A stretch of DNA of 64,000 nt from Streptomyces wuyuanensis (GCF_900103455.1 NZ_FNHI01000009.1:146454-210453); one strand, 5' to 3'; counted from the stretch's first letter, positions 33,669-43,332 are shown. Numbers and translations are program-made. The notes: generated from the sequence alone by a model not told the origin.

Positions 33669-34637
33669 CTACGAGCGGCGCCTGCGCAGGTAGTGACCAC
33701 CCGCCGCGCCGATGACCGCCAGGGCGGCGGCCGCACCCGCCACCGCAAGCGGGAGGCCGTCCGAGCCGTCGGTGGCCGCCGCCACCGGGGCCGCCGCACT
33801 CCCCCGTACACCGCCCGAGGCGGACGAAGCATCCGCCGCCGGGGGCTGCTCCGCCGTGGGTTGGGCGACGGCTCCGGGTGTCGCCCGGCCCTGAGGGGCC
33901 GGTGTGCTCGAAGCGCTCGGTGCACCGGCGTCGCTGCCGGCGCCCCCGCCCCCGCCCCTCTCGTCGCCACCACCGGCGCCGTCGCCGGAACGGGCGCCGG
34001 TCAGGACCACGTCGGAGCAGGAGTAGTACGTGTCGGGAGTGTCGGAGTTCCGCCAGATCGTATAGATCACATGCCGCCCGGCCCGGTCGGCGGGGAGCGT
34101 GCCCTTGATGCGGTAGGCGCCGTCCTGGAGCACCGGGTCGGTGGCGGTGAGGAAGGGTTCGCGCTCCAGGTCGTCCCAGGAGAGCGGCGTTCGAGGGTCG
34201 TAGCCGTCCTTGGTGAGGTACACGCTGAAGGTGCCCCGGTGCGGGATCGTCGAGGAGTAGGCGAGCGTGAACCGCTCGCCGGCCCTCATACGGGAGGTGG
34301 GCCAGTCGGCGCGTGGCGCGTCCAGGCCCCGGTAGGCCTCGATGCCCGCACTGCACAGCTGCCCGTCAGGGATCACCCGGCGGTCGTCGCCCGCCACGTC
34401 CGCCACTCGGATGTTGTCCCATTCCTTCAGCATCGCGCGGCCGCCCGCGTCCACCGCCGCGGCACAGGCGGCCGATTCCGTATGACCGCCCCGGGGACCG
34501 CAGGCGACCGCCCGGCTGACCGGATCGGTGGGAGCGCCATGGGCAGCGGCGGGGACGGCACCGACCGCCACGAGGAAGAGCGGAGCGCCGAGGAGAAGCG
34601 CGGCCGCTGCCGCTGGTGCGCGGTGGGTGAACGACAT
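33669..34637 (-). CDS. AA10-type lytic polysaccharide monooxygenase with C-terminal membrane anchor
   Basis: A 322-residue secreted copper enzyme. The signal peptide ends VPAAA and exposes His33 (HGAPTDPVSR) as the mature N-terminus; with His133 (SSTIPHRGTF) it forms the histidine brace. The catalytic domain (33-220) has the AA10/CBM33 hallmarks RAVAC and VIYTIWRNSDTPDTYYSCSD. It is followed by a Gly/Pro/Ser/Ala-rich linker and a C-terminal helix (LPLAVAGAAAALAVIGAAGG) ending RRRRS. No LPxTG-type motif is seen, so it is membrane-tethered rather than sortase-linked. Probable substrate is chitin or cellulose. Confidence 0.9.
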   Translation of the reverse strand: MSFTHRAPAAAAALLLGAPLFLVAVGAVPAAAHGAPTDPVSRAVACGPRGGHTESAACAAAVDAGGRAMLKEWDNIRVADVAGDDRRVIPDGQLCSAGIEAYRGLDAPRADWPTSRMRAGERFTLAYSSTIPHRGTFSVYLTKDGYDPRTPLSWDDLEREPFLTATDPVLQDGAYRIKGTLPADRAGRHVIYTIWRNSDTPDTYYSCSDVVLTGARSGDGAGGGDERGGGGGAGSDAGAPSASSTPAPQGRATPGAVAQPTAEQPPAADASSASGGVRGSAAAPVAAATDGSDGLPLAVAGAAAALAVIGAAGGHYLRRRRS

Positions 34638-34785
34638 CGCTGGCCAGACCTCCCGGGATCGTGCCCAGGAGTACGGGCGCGGTGGCCGGGGCGTTCACCG
34701 CGTGACGCGGCGGCCGGGCGCTCATCGTGAGAGTCCTTGCGCGGCACGACCGGCCGGCACAGGGCCGGGGCTCGGCGAGCGGCGG

Positions 34786-35307
34786 CTATGCGTCGTCGCC
34801 GGCGGTGCCCGCGGTGTAGCGGGTCCGGGCCCAGAGCGGCAGGACGAACCAGCACAGCAGGTACCAGGCGAGCACGCCGGCGACCAGGTAGGGCACGAAG
34901 CCGTCGTGCGTCGCCGTGCGAAGGATCAGGAACAGCGCGGAGATCAGGGTGGCGAGCAGCAGCACGATCCCGATGAAGGTGAGGCGCGAGGCCCAGGTGA
35001 CCGTCTCCGGCTTGATGCGCCGCCCGGTGACGATGCGGTGGAAGGCGACCGGGGCGATGAGGGCCCCGGTGGCCAGGGAACCGAGGATGACCGTCACGAT
35101 GTAGATGGTCTTGTCGGTCTGGTCCAGCCGCTGGAAGATCGGGGTGAACACGACGGTCAGCAGGAAACCGAACAGGATCTGCACACCCGTCTGCACGACC
35201 CGTATCTCCTGCACGAGCTCCTGCCACTGGCGGTCGGCCCGCTCGTCCTCCGTCTCCCCCCGGCTGTCCCGCCGCTCGTTCCCGTCCGGGACGCGTTCTC
35301 CGCTCAT
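34786..35307 (-). CDS. DUF6328 four-helix membrane protein
   Basis: A 173-residue protein. The cytoplasmic N-terminus is acidic, then WQELVQEIRVVQTGVQILFG leads into four membrane helices (about 45-65, 75-97, 112-135, 143-163). The pattern ELRVxQTGVQxLFxFLL...F is that of DUF6328. ATG 35307 has GAGGAGG upstream. Function unknown. It follows the DUF817 gene on the same strand with about 80 bp between. Confidence 0.83.
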   Translation of the reverse strand: MSGERVPDGNERRDSRGETEDERADRQWQELVQEIRVVQTGVQILFGFLLTVVFTPIFQRLDQTDKTIYIVTVILGSLATGALIAPVAFHRIVTGRRIKPETVTWASRLTFIGIVLLLATLISALFLILRTATHDGFVPYLVAGVLAWYLLCWFVLPLWARTRYTAGTAGDDA

Positions 35308-35387
35308 GGCGCGGCCTCCTCGTCGAGGGGTATGCCGGATATCTACCCCGGACGGCGGATTCCGCTCCTCGGTCCGCTCCTCGGTCT

Positions 35388-36206
35388 TCAGACCGACTGC
35401 CCGGCCGGCCCTTCGCCCCCGTCGGCACGCCTCAGTCGTTCGGCGAGGACGAACGTGACACTGATCAGCAGCGCCCAGGCGCCGAACTTGGTGAGCGCCA
35501 CCGGTTCCCAGCCGCCGAGCTGGTGCGGATAGCTCCAGGCACCGGCATAGGTGGCGGCGTTCTCCGCGACCCACAGGAAGAAGCCGATCAGCACGAAGGA
35601 CAGGGCGAGCGGCATGCGGTAGCGCCGGGGGCCGACGGTGAAGCCGACCCAGGCTCCGGCGGTCACGGCCACCATTGCCGCCGCGAGCGGCCAGCGGAAG
35701 TCCGGCAGCCAGTGGTGGGAGAAGAAGTTGAGGTACACGGCGACCGCGACCAGCGCCGTCGCCGTGGCGCGGTAGCCGGTGAAGCGCAGGTCGAACAGGC
35801 GCCAGGCTCGGCAGACGTAGCTTGCGACGGCCGCGTACATGAATCCGCCGTACAGCGGCACCCCGGCGATCTTGGTCAGCGCTTCCTCGGGGTAGCTCCA
35901 GGAGCCCATGCGCACTTTGACCAGTTCGAACAGCAGTCCCACGACATGGCAGGCTGCGATCACGAGGGTGTCGCGGCTGCTCTCCCAGCCCAGGCGCCGG
36001 GCCGCGAAGGTCAGCAGCAGGCCGTAGACGAGGACCAGGTCGTACCGGGCGACGGGCAGTTCCGGCAGCATCCGGGAAACCGCGATGCCGCCGAGGAGCG
36101 CCACGGCGAAGGCGCAGCACCTCGCCTGCAGCATGCCGAACCTGAGCAGCTGGCGCATTCCCCCGAAGAGCGTGTGCATGTCCGAAAGGACGCAGTCGGA
36201 CGGCAT
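35388..36206 (-). CDS. DUF817 multi-pass membrane protein
   Basis: A protein of about 272 residues with seven or eight hydrophobic helices. YDLVLVYGLLLTFAARRLGW, FELVKVRMGSWSYPE and VPLYGGFMYAAVASYVCRAW are DUF817 family hallmarks, as are the Trp/Tyr-rich loops near WVAENAATYAGAWSYPHQL. Start uncertain: ATG 36206 fits family length; ATG 36179 is possible, neither with a good ribosome-binding site. Function unknown. Confidence 0.82.
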   Translation of the reverse strand: MPSDCVLSDMHTLFGGMRQLLRFGMLQARCCAFAVALLGGIAVSRMLPELPVARYDLVLVYGLLLTFAARRLGWESSRDTLVIAACHVVGLLFELVKVRMGSWSYPEEALTKIAGVPLYGGFMYAAVASYVCRAWRLFDLRFTGYRATATALVAVAVYLNFFSHHWLPDFRWPLAAAMVAVTAGAWVGFTVGPRRYRMPLALSFVLIGFFLWVAENAATYAGAWSYPHQLGGWEPVALTKFGAWALLISVTFVLAERLRRADGGEGPAGQSV

Positions 36207-36358
36207 GTGGTTTGCATGAGGCGGCACCGAGCCGGCGGCGCCGCCGTGTTCCCGCCGCTGCCCGCCCGGTCTCACGTTCCGCCTCCGCGACGTCACGGTA
36301 CGTACGGCTCGGTCGGGATGGCGGAGCGCTACGGGGCACACCATGACCGCCTGACGGT

Positions 36359-36412
36359 GTCAAGCCCCGAATTCCCGTCTCGGGACAGAAGCCGTGTGCT
36401 CGGGCCTACTGG
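36359..36412 (+). promoter_or_regulatory. shared upstream element, copy 3
   Basis: GTCAAG (36359), CCCCGAATTC, GGGACA (36382-36387), a 17-nt spacer and CCTACTGG (36405-36412). It matches copies 1 and 2 in order and, within one base, in spacing. It lies 88 bp upstream of the small membrane protein gene at 36501. Confidence 0.6.
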
Positions 36413-36500
36413 TACCGGAGGCGCTGCTCGGTACCGACGACGCGGAGGCGGCGCTTCTGCCTCGACTCCCCGGACCGCGATGACTGCAGGTGAATGACTC

Positions 36501-36887
36501 ATGTACACGTCGATGCACTCCCGCGCCGAGGTCAGCGTCGGCGGCCCTGACGGACCGGCTCGGGCTGCGGCGCCGGCCGCGACGGCCCCGGGCGGAACCA
36601 GGGCGGACGGGGAGCCGCGGGGCACCGGCGACTCCGCCGGGAACCGCCGGTGGCCGTACGCGCTGGGCGGCGCCCTCCTGGTGCTGATGTTCTTCGGAAT
36701 GTGTGCCCTCGGTGCCCTGATGGCGACGAGTTGCTATGAACTGATCCGCGAAGGTTCGGGGCTGTACGAGCTCTACCTGCAGTCGGCCCTGTTCGCGGGA
36801 ATGGGCTTCGTCGGCCTGTGCGCCCTGCCCGCCATCGCCGAACGCAACTGCGTCGGACGCTTCATCGCCCGCCGTGTCCCGGTGTGA
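36501..36887 (+). CDS. hypothetical two-helix membrane protein
   Basis: A 128-residue protein. A Pro/Gly/Ala-rich N-terminal region (1-50) is followed by two membrane helices (LGGALLVLMFFGMCALGALM and LQSALFAGMGFVGLCALPAI). No family is recognised. Codon use is normal and it carries a copy of the upstream element shared with the two glycine-rich secreted proteins, suggesting co-regulation. Ribosome-binding site weak (GCAGGTGA). Confidence 0.65.
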   Translation: MYTSMHSRAEVSVGGPDGPARAAAPAATAPGGTRADGEPRGTGDSAGNRRWPYALGGALLVLMFFGMCALGALMATSCYELIREGSGLYELYLQSALFAGMGFVGLCALPAIAERNCVGRFIARRVPV

Positions 36888-36909
36888 GGCGTCTGCCAGG
36901 ATCGCCGGC

Positions 36910-37315
36910 ATGACGAAGACCCAACTGACGATCAAGGACCTCATCATCGACTGCGAGGACCCCGAGCGGCTGGCCGCGTTCTGGGGGCGAGCTCCTGGGG
37001 AGGCCGGTCGCGGCGAGGACGGGTCCGTACACATGGCTCGGACGGAGCGAGGGGCCGGGATTGGGATTCCAGAGGGTCGCCGAGGCGAAGTCCGGAAAGA
37101 ACCGTCTCCACTTCGATGTCGCGTCGCCGGACCCGGCCGCCGCGCAGGCGCGCGTCGAGGCGTTGGGCGGCCGGCTGCTCGAGCAGTACGCGCCGGGCGG
37201 CTTCCTGGTGATGGCCGATCCGGAGGGGAACGAGTTCTGCATCATTCCGCCCGGACCGTTCGAGGTCGACGACGAGGGGCGCACGGACTACCTCGGCGAT
37301 CGCCACGGCTCGTGA
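36910..37315 (+). pseudogene. VOC/glyoxalase-family gene with a frameshift
   Basis: The first frame gives MTKTQLTIKDLIIDCEDPER and LAAFWG, the start of a vicinal-oxygen-chelate domain. The second gives ELLGRPVAARTG, then GLGFQRVAEAKSGKNRLHFD and FLVMADPEGNEFCIIPPGPF, its continuation with the C-terminal metal-ligand Glu. The frames join if one G is removed from the GGGGG run at 36983-36987. Either a sequencing error in a homopolymer or a recent inactivation; the rest is intact and well conserved. Confidence 0.85.
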
Positions 37316-37511
37316 CCTGCTCAGGGCTCCGGCGCCGCGCGGCCGTAGTGGGCTCGCACGGGGCACGCACCGGACGCTCGCAGCGAGCCGGGCCCGCCGG
37401 GGCGACCTCACGTACCCGTACCGGAGTGCGCGCTGAACGCCGCGTCGGCGCCGCCGAAGGACCCGCTTCACAACGACGGGCCCTTCGGCGGCTGGGACGC
37501 GGGCGCCTGCG

Positions 37512-39560
37512 TCAGCCGAGATGGTCGGCGACGATCTCGGCGAACGCCTCGGGGGTGAGCACTTCCACGCCGAGCTGCTGGGCCTTCACGGCCTTGGAGC
37601 TCGGTCTGCCGCCGGCCGAGGCGGCCACGAGGTAGTGGGTGGCGGCGTTGACGCTGCTGCCGGACCGCCCACCGGCCTTCTCGATGAGTGCGGCCATGTC
37701 GGTACGCCCATAGCCGTCGAGGGGGCCGGTCATCCTGCCGGTGACCACGACCGTCCTGCCTGCGAGCGGCCCCTGCCCGGCCGCTTCATCCTGGACCGGT
37801 TCGGTCATGTTGACGCCGGCGGCGACCAGCTTGCCGATGACCGGGGCGAGTTCGGCGATCTGCTGGACGACGACCGGGGCCTTCTCGGCGCCGATGCCGT
37901 CGACACCGCGCAGCGCCTCGGCGTCCGCCGCCCGGATGGCGTCCATGGTGCGGAAGTGCGCGGCGATACGGCGGGACATGCTGCGCCCGGTCCCCAGGAT
38001 GCCGAGCGCGCAGAACACCCGGCTCAACGGCCTGGACCTGGCCGCCGCCATCTGCTCGGCGAGCTTCGCGCCACGCTTCTCGCTGCCGGACGCGACGGCG
38101 AGCCGGTCGACCCCGAGCGTGAACAGGTCGGCGATGTCGGCGACGTCCCCGGCGGCCACCAGCGCCTCGACGCAGCGTTCGCCGAGACCGTCGATGTCGA
38201 GCTGGTCCCGTCCCGCGGCGTACAGGATCGCGGCGGGCAGCCGGCAGGCGGCGCCCTTGGCGCACCGCCACCGCTCCTGGCTCCTGTCGATGTCGCCTCC
38301 GCACTCGGGGCAGTGCTCCGGCAGCGGCACCGGCCGGGCCTCGTCGAGCCGGAGTTCGGCGACCGCCGCCTGGACGCGCGGGATGATGTCGCCCGCCTTG
38401 TAGATGGTCACGGTGTCCGTCAGGTGCAGGTCCCGCCGCCGGATGTCGGCGGGGTTGTGCAGAGTGGCGAAGGTGACGACGCTGCCGTCGATCTCGACGG
38501 GTTCCAGCACGGCGCGCGGTGCGATGACACCGGTCCTGCCCACCTTCCACTCCACACCGAGCAGCTTGGTCCGCCGCTCCACGGGCGGGAGTTTGTAGGC
38601 GACGGCCCAATGCGGGTAGCGGCTGCCGAAACCGGCCGCGGCCTGCTCCTCGGCGGCATCGGCCTTGATGACCACGCCGTCGATGCCGAACGGCAATTCC
38701 GCTCGCATCGCGGCGATGCCGTCCACCCGCCGCTGCGCCTCGTCGAGGGTCTCGCAGAGGTGCAGGCCGGCCTGTGTGGCGGCCGTCGTCCGCACGCCGG
38801 CGTCCTCGACGGCTCGGAGCAGTTCGGCATGGGTGGCACCGGGGGGCAGGAACGACTCTCCGTCCAGGTCCACCACGCCGTACGCCCAGAAGGCCATCGG
38901 CAGCCGGTAGGGCCGGTCCTTGGCACGCAGCGTGCCCGAGGCCCCGTTACGCGGATTGGAGAACACCTTGGCGCCGTGCGCCGCCCGGACGGCGTTGGCC
39001 GCCTCGAACTGCTCCTGGGTGAAGAGGACTTCACCCCGCACCTCGAACGTCACCGGCCGGGGCAGTTCGGCGGGGAGCCCGTCGATCGTGCCGATCACAT
39101 GGCTGACGTCCTCGCCGTGGCTGCCGTCGCCGCGGGTGACGATCTGCACCAGACGGCCGGCCCGGTAGCGGGCTGCTATCGCGGCACCGTCCATCTTCGG
39201 CTCGACCGTGAAGCCACCGGTGGACGGGCGCCCCAGCCGCCGCTCCAGCGACACGCCCCAGGCACTGAGCTCATCGGGGGCGAACACGTTGTCCAGCGAG
39301 AGCAGCCGCGTGGTGTGCGCGACGTCGCCCACGGGGGCCGCGCCCGCGCCGACCTTGTCCGTCGGCGAGTCCGGCAGGACCTGGCCTGGGTGGTCCTTCT
39401 CCCAGTCGGCGACGGCACGCAGGAGCCGGTCGTACGTCACGTCGTCGAGCGCGCTGTCCCCGTCGCCGTAGTACGCCGCGGCGGCCTCGCGTGCGCGCCG
39501 GACGGCGTCCTCGTACTGGGCATGGCTGGACAGCGCCTCATCGGCGCGAAGAGTCGTCAT
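37512..39560 (-). CDS. ligA: NAD-dependent DNA ligase (LigA type, probably secondary copy)
   Basis: A 682-residue complete LigA. Domain Ia (1-65) carries the Tyr/Asp NMN-binding residues. The adenylation domain has the catalytic Lys122 in VEPKMDG, then an OB fold and a four-Cys zinc finger (CPECGG...CAKGAACRL). Helix-hairpin-helix motifs (DIDGLGERCVEALVAAG) and a C-terminal BRCT domain (LAGRTVVVTGRMTG) complete it. It seals nicks using NAD+. The accessory context and lack of linked housekeeping genes suggest a paralogue of the essential ligase. ATG 39560 is preceded by AAGGATCTC. Confidence 0.93.
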   Translation of the reverse strand: MTTLRADEALSSHAQYEDAVRRAREAAAAYYGDGDSALDDVTYDRLLRAVADWEKDHPGQVLPDSPTDKVGAGAAPVGDVAHTTRLLSLDNVFAPDELSAWGVSLERRLGRPSTGGFTVEPKMDGAAIAARYRAGRLVQIVTRGDGSHGEDVSHVIGTIDGLPAELPRPVTFEVRGEVLFTQEQFEAANAVRAAHGAKVFSNPRNGASGTLRAKDRPYRLPMAFWAYGVVDLDGESFLPPGATHAELLRAVEDAGVRTTAATQAGLHLCETLDEAQRRVDGIAAMRAELPFGIDGVVIKADAAEEQAAAGFGSRYPHWAVAYKLPPVERRTKLLGVEWKVGRTGVIAPRAVLEPVEIDGSVVTFATLHNPADIRRRDLHLTDTVTIYKAGDIIPRVQAAVAELRLDEARPVPLPEHCPECGGDIDRSQERWRCAKGAACRLPAAILYAAGRDQLDIDGLGERCVEALVAAGDVADIADLFTLGVDRLAVASGSEKRGAKLAEQMAAARSRPLSRVFCALGILGTGRSMSRRIAAHFRTMDAIRAADAEALRGVDGIGAEKAPVVVQQIAELAPVIGKLVAAGVNMTEPVQDEAAGQGPLAGRTVVVTGRMTGPLDGYGRTDMAALIEKAGGRSGSSVNAATHYLVAASAGGRPSSKAVKAQQLGVEVLTPEAFAEIVADHLG

Positions 39561-40222
39561 GCAGGAGATCCTTGCGCAGGGGTCTGACAGTGAGGATGTC
39601 CCTGGCGTCGTTCGGGGGTCTGACTCCGGGTCTGACTGACGTTTCGGCTGTCCGTCCGTTGAATCGTCGGCCGTCGGGGGACGCGGTGGGTACGGAGGGC
39701 ACCGGTGCCTTGCGGCGCCGAACTCGCCCGGTTCCCGACGGCGAATGCACTGCCTCAAGGGATTCGTCGCCCGCGAGGTCTACAGGCACCTCGGGAGCAC
39801 GGGGATGGTGCACGCAGCGGGCTCGACTGGAGGCACATCATGACGCCGAGCCGACGCTCGGCATCCTGTACGGCCGCTTCCGTCGACGGTGGCTGTACCC
39901 CGTACGGACCCTCGCCCCAGAACGTCGATTTGACCTCGCCGAACCCAGCCACGAACGCATTCTACGGACTCCCCCGTCCCGGCTTGCCGATCTTCGGGAG
40001 CTTCGGTGGCACTCTTCGCAGTCCTGCAGCCGTGCGGGGCGGCGGGCCGCATGCGGCTTGGCATCGGGCGGCGTTGACCGCTCCGGCTTGCCCGGCCGGC
40101 AGGTGGACACTCGACAGCACGATCAGGCGCAAAATGCGCCGAACACTACGTTTAGCCCAGTTTCGTGATCCCTCGCACTACGCTCGAACCTCGATGTGGA
40201 TCAACGAGAACGGGAGAATCCC
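39561..40222. other. 662-bp intergenic region
   Basis: Located between the divergent ligase and NAD(P)H-binding protein genes. Reading frames here lack family resemblance and good starts. One structure is seen: GGCGCA-AAA-TGCGCC at 40126-40140, a small dyad about 85 bp upstream of the NAD(P)-binding protein start. The A+T content rises locally (40105-40160), consistent with a promoter. Confidence 0.4.
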
Positions 40223-40873
40223 ATGGCCAAGATCGCCATTTTCGGAGCCAACGGAACCGTCGGCTCCCGCATCGTGGACGAGGCGCTCGACCGCGGCCAT
40301 CACGTCACCGCCGTCGTACGCGACCCGTCGAAGTACACCAAATCCGCCGAACGTCTGACCGTGGTCACGGGCGACGTGCTGGACCCTTCCTCCGTCGCCT
40401 CCGTCGCCGAGGGGCAGGACGTGGTGGTCAGCGCGGTCGGCGGGGGCAACGGGCCGGGACACCTGGCCGTCATCAGGCCCAGTGCGGAATCCTTGATCGA
40501 GGGACTCCGGATGTCGGGCGACCCGGCTCCGCGGCTCATCGCGGTCGGCGGTGCCGGCTCACTGCGCACGCCGCCCGGCAGCCTCGTCTGCGATGCCGAA
40601 GGTCTTCCGGAGGACCTGCTCCAGACCATGCACGCCCATGGTGACGCGCTGGACTTCTACCGCACCGTCAGCGATGTGAAGTGGACGAACTTCAGCCCCG
40701 CCACATCATTCGCGCCCGGCGAGCGAACCGGCACGTACCGGACGGCTCAGGACGACCTCGTCGTCGACGAGGACGGCAACAGCGACATCTCCACCGAGGA
40801 CTACGCCGTCGCACTGATCGACGAAATCGAGACCCCCCAGCACATCGGGGAGCGTTTCACCGCCGGCTACTGA
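40223..40873 (+). CDS. NAD(P)-binding atypical SDR (NmrA/YwnB-like)
   Basis: A 216-residue single-domain Rossmann protein. IAIFGANGTVGSRIVDEALD is the atypical-SDR GxxGxxG motif, and VVSAVGGGNG and LIAVGGAGSL are typical of the YwnB/NmrA-like group. It lacks a YxxxK catalytic pair, so it may act as a redox sensor or flavin/quinone-type reductase rather than a classical dehydrogenase. ATG 40223 follows CGGGAGAA. Confidence 0.87.
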   Translation: MAKIAIFGANGTVGSRIVDEALDRGHHVTAVVRDPSKYTKSAERLTVVTGDVLDPSSVASVAEGQDVVVSAVGGGNGPGHLAVIRPSAESLIEGLRMSGDPAPRLIAVGGAGSLRTPPGSLVCDAEGLPEDLLQTMHAHGDALDFYRTVSDVKWTNFSPATSFAPGERTGTYRTAQDDLVVDEDGNSDISTEDYAVALIDEIETPQHIGERFTAGY

Positions 40874-40992
40874 GCACGACGGCGATGGTGGCACCCACGG
40901 GCGCCACGTGTCCGACCGAGGGCCAGGCCCATGCCGAGCCCTGTCGTGTCACCGGAGACGCCGGCCGCCGCACCCGGACGCCGCGAACCGGT

Positions 40993-41436
40993 TCACGCCT
41001 GCTCGGCGAGGAGGCGCTCGAGGGGCCGCCAGTCCACGTGCGCGGCTTCCTCGCCCGGGGGAACGAGGGAGTGGGTGAGGGTGAGCCACTCCCGGAGTTC
41101 GGGGGCGTCGATGCGGAACAGAGCCCGGCCGGATGACGGCCCGATCTGCAGCATCACGCAGGGGTCGCCGGCCGGACCGGGAGCCGGCCAGGCCTGTACG
41201 TCCCCCGCGCCGGCCCGAGCGCGCATACCGGCGGTCAGGAGGTCCCGCTCCACGAACCAGGGGATGCCGGTCTTCTCTTCGGGGTCGGGATGGAACGTGA
41301 TCCGCGCCGCGTAGGGGTCCTGGCTGGTGTAGTGGAACGAGGTCACGACGCGCAGGGAGACGCCGTCCCGCTGCAGCATGGCCTCGGTCCACCAGATCGC
41401 TTCCCGCGCCCCGGCGTAAGGCTTCTCCTGGCCCAT
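40993..41436 (-). CDS. SsgA-like (SALP) cell-division/sporulation regulator
   Basis: A 147-residue protein of the actinobacterial SsgA family. It has the family core YTSQDPYAARITFHPDPEEK, WFVERDLLTAGMRARAGAGD and VQAWPAP, and the terminal pattern LVPPGEEAAHVDWRPLERLL. SALPs localise division and wall-remodelling machinery in sporulating hyphae. Presence of this family marks the organism as a sporulating actinomycete. The N-terminal 25 residues (WWTEAMLQRDG) differ from canonical SsgA. Confidence 0.88.
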   Translation of the reverse strand: MGQEKPYAGAREAIWWTEAMLQRDGVSLRVVTSFHYTSQDPYAARITFHPDPEEKTGIPWFVERDLLTAGMRARAGAGDVQAWPAPGPAGDPCVMLQIGPSSGRALFRIDAPELREWLTLTHSLVPPGEEAAHVDWRPLERLLAEQA

Positions 41437-41586
41437 GGCTCCTGATTCCCTGGGATCGATGGAGGCGGCCCGGTCTCAGACCGCACATGACGGCGCTCTT
41501 CTCACCCCTGTGCGCCCCGGCACACCTCGTGACACCGGTACCGCCGAAGCTCACCGGCCCCGGCGGGACGTCAGCCGGCCCGGCGC

Positions 41587-41621
41587 ACCAGGCCCCCGTT
41601 CCAACGGTCCGGGGGCCTGGT
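41587..41621 (-). terminator. terminator for the cold-shock gene
   Basis: ACCAGGCCCCCG (41587-41598) and CGGGGGCCTGGT (41610-41621) form a perfect 12-bp stem with an 11-nt loop, 16 bp past the end of the minus-strand cold-shock gene. Confidence 0.8.
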
Positions 41622-41637
41622 CGCGACCACCGCCGGA

Positions 41638-42326
<689 letters not shown>

Positions 42327-43166
42327 ATGAGTACGCCACCACACACCACCATCCGTCCGAAGGTCACCACCATCGACGGCCTGTCGATCCGATACGCCGA
42401 GGGCGGGCACGGAAACCACGACGCGATCCTGCTGAGCCCCTGGCCGGAGAGCATCTGGGCCTTCGAGCGGATCTGGGGACACCTGGCCGACCATGCTCGG
42501 CTGACGGCCGTGGACCCGCCGGGATTCGGCCGGTCGGAGCGGCGTGACGAGCTGCTCTCCCCGCAGGCGATGGGCGAGTTCATCATCAAGGTGGCCGACG
42601 CGTTCGGACTCGGGAACCCGCATCTCGTGGGCCCCGACATCGGCACCTCGTCCACACTGTTCGCCGCCGCCGCCCAACCCGGCCGCTTCCGCACCCTCGT
42701 CGTCGGCAGTGGCGGAGCCGCGGTCCCGCTCCGGCTCACCGGGCCGTTGAAGGAGTGGGTCGAGGCTCCCGATCTCGAGCCCTACCGGCAGATCGACGGA
42801 CGGGAGATCGTCGACGCGGTCCTCGCCACGATCGAGGGCTACACCCCGCCGCCGGAGATCCGGGAGGACTACCGGGCGTCGTACGCGGGCGAGCGGTTCG
42901 CCGAGTCGATGCGGTACGTGCGCGCCTATCCCGAACAGCTTCCTGTTCTGGGGGAACTTCTCCCCGAGATCAGGACCCCCGTGCGCATCGTCCAGGGCAC
43001 CGAGGACCCCGTCGTGCCCGCGGCCAATGTGGACTACCTCCACGAGCATCTGCCGCACAACCGGGTGGACTTCATCGAGGCGGGCCACTTCTGCTGGGAG
43101 GAGAAGCCGGCCGAGTACGCGCGCCTCGTGACGGAGTGGTGGGACGAGAGCCGGCACGAAGTGTGA
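42327..43166 (+). CDS. alpha/beta hydrolase with Asp nucleophile (dehalogenase/epoxide hydrolase-like)
   Basis: A 279-residue hydrolase fold: oxyanion segment LLSPWPES, DPPGFGRSERRD before the nucleophile, nucleophile elbow VGPDIGTSST, and late His in FIEAGHFCWEEKP. The elbow residue is Asp104, not Ser, as in haloalkane dehalogenases and epoxide hydrolases, which work through an alkyl-enzyme ester. ATG 42327 follows CGGGAAG. A terminator follows after about 140 bp. The substrate is not predictable. Confidence 0.87.
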   Translation: MSTPPHTTIRPKVTTIDGLSIRYAEGGHGNHDAILLSPWPESIWAFERIWGHLADHARLTAVDPPGFGRSERRDELLSPQAMGEFIIKVADAFGLGNPHLVGPDIGTSSTLFAAAAQPGRFRTLVVGSGGAAVPLRLTGPLKEWVEAPDLEPYRQIDGREIVDAVLATIEGYTPPPEIREDYRASYAGERFAESMRYVRAYPEQLPVLGELLPEIRTPVRIVQGTEDPVVPAANVDYLHEHLPHNRVDFIEAGHFCWEEKPAEYARLVTEWWDESRHEV

Positions 43167-43303
43167 GCCCGGCCCGAAGCGCAGCGGAGGCGGCCACGGG
43201 TCCACGTCCGCGGCACCGCTGCCCCTCCCTCGGACGTGGTGGGGACCGGGACCGGAGCAGCCGCCCGGGCCCGGTCGCCCCTCGATCGGTACGGAAACCC
43301 GTC

Positions 43304-43332
43304 GGCCGGCGCCGCCGTCGTCGGCGCCGGCC
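43304..43332. terminator. bidirectional terminator between hydrolase and WrbA genes
   Basis: GGCCGGCGCCG (43304-43314) pairs with CGGCGCCGGCC (43322-43332) over a 7-nt loop between convergent genes. Confidence 0.75.

Noticed and set aside
39780..40168. Possible genes in the ligase upstream region
   Set aside because: Several overlapping frames of similar length, none with a ribosome-binding site or recognisable motif.
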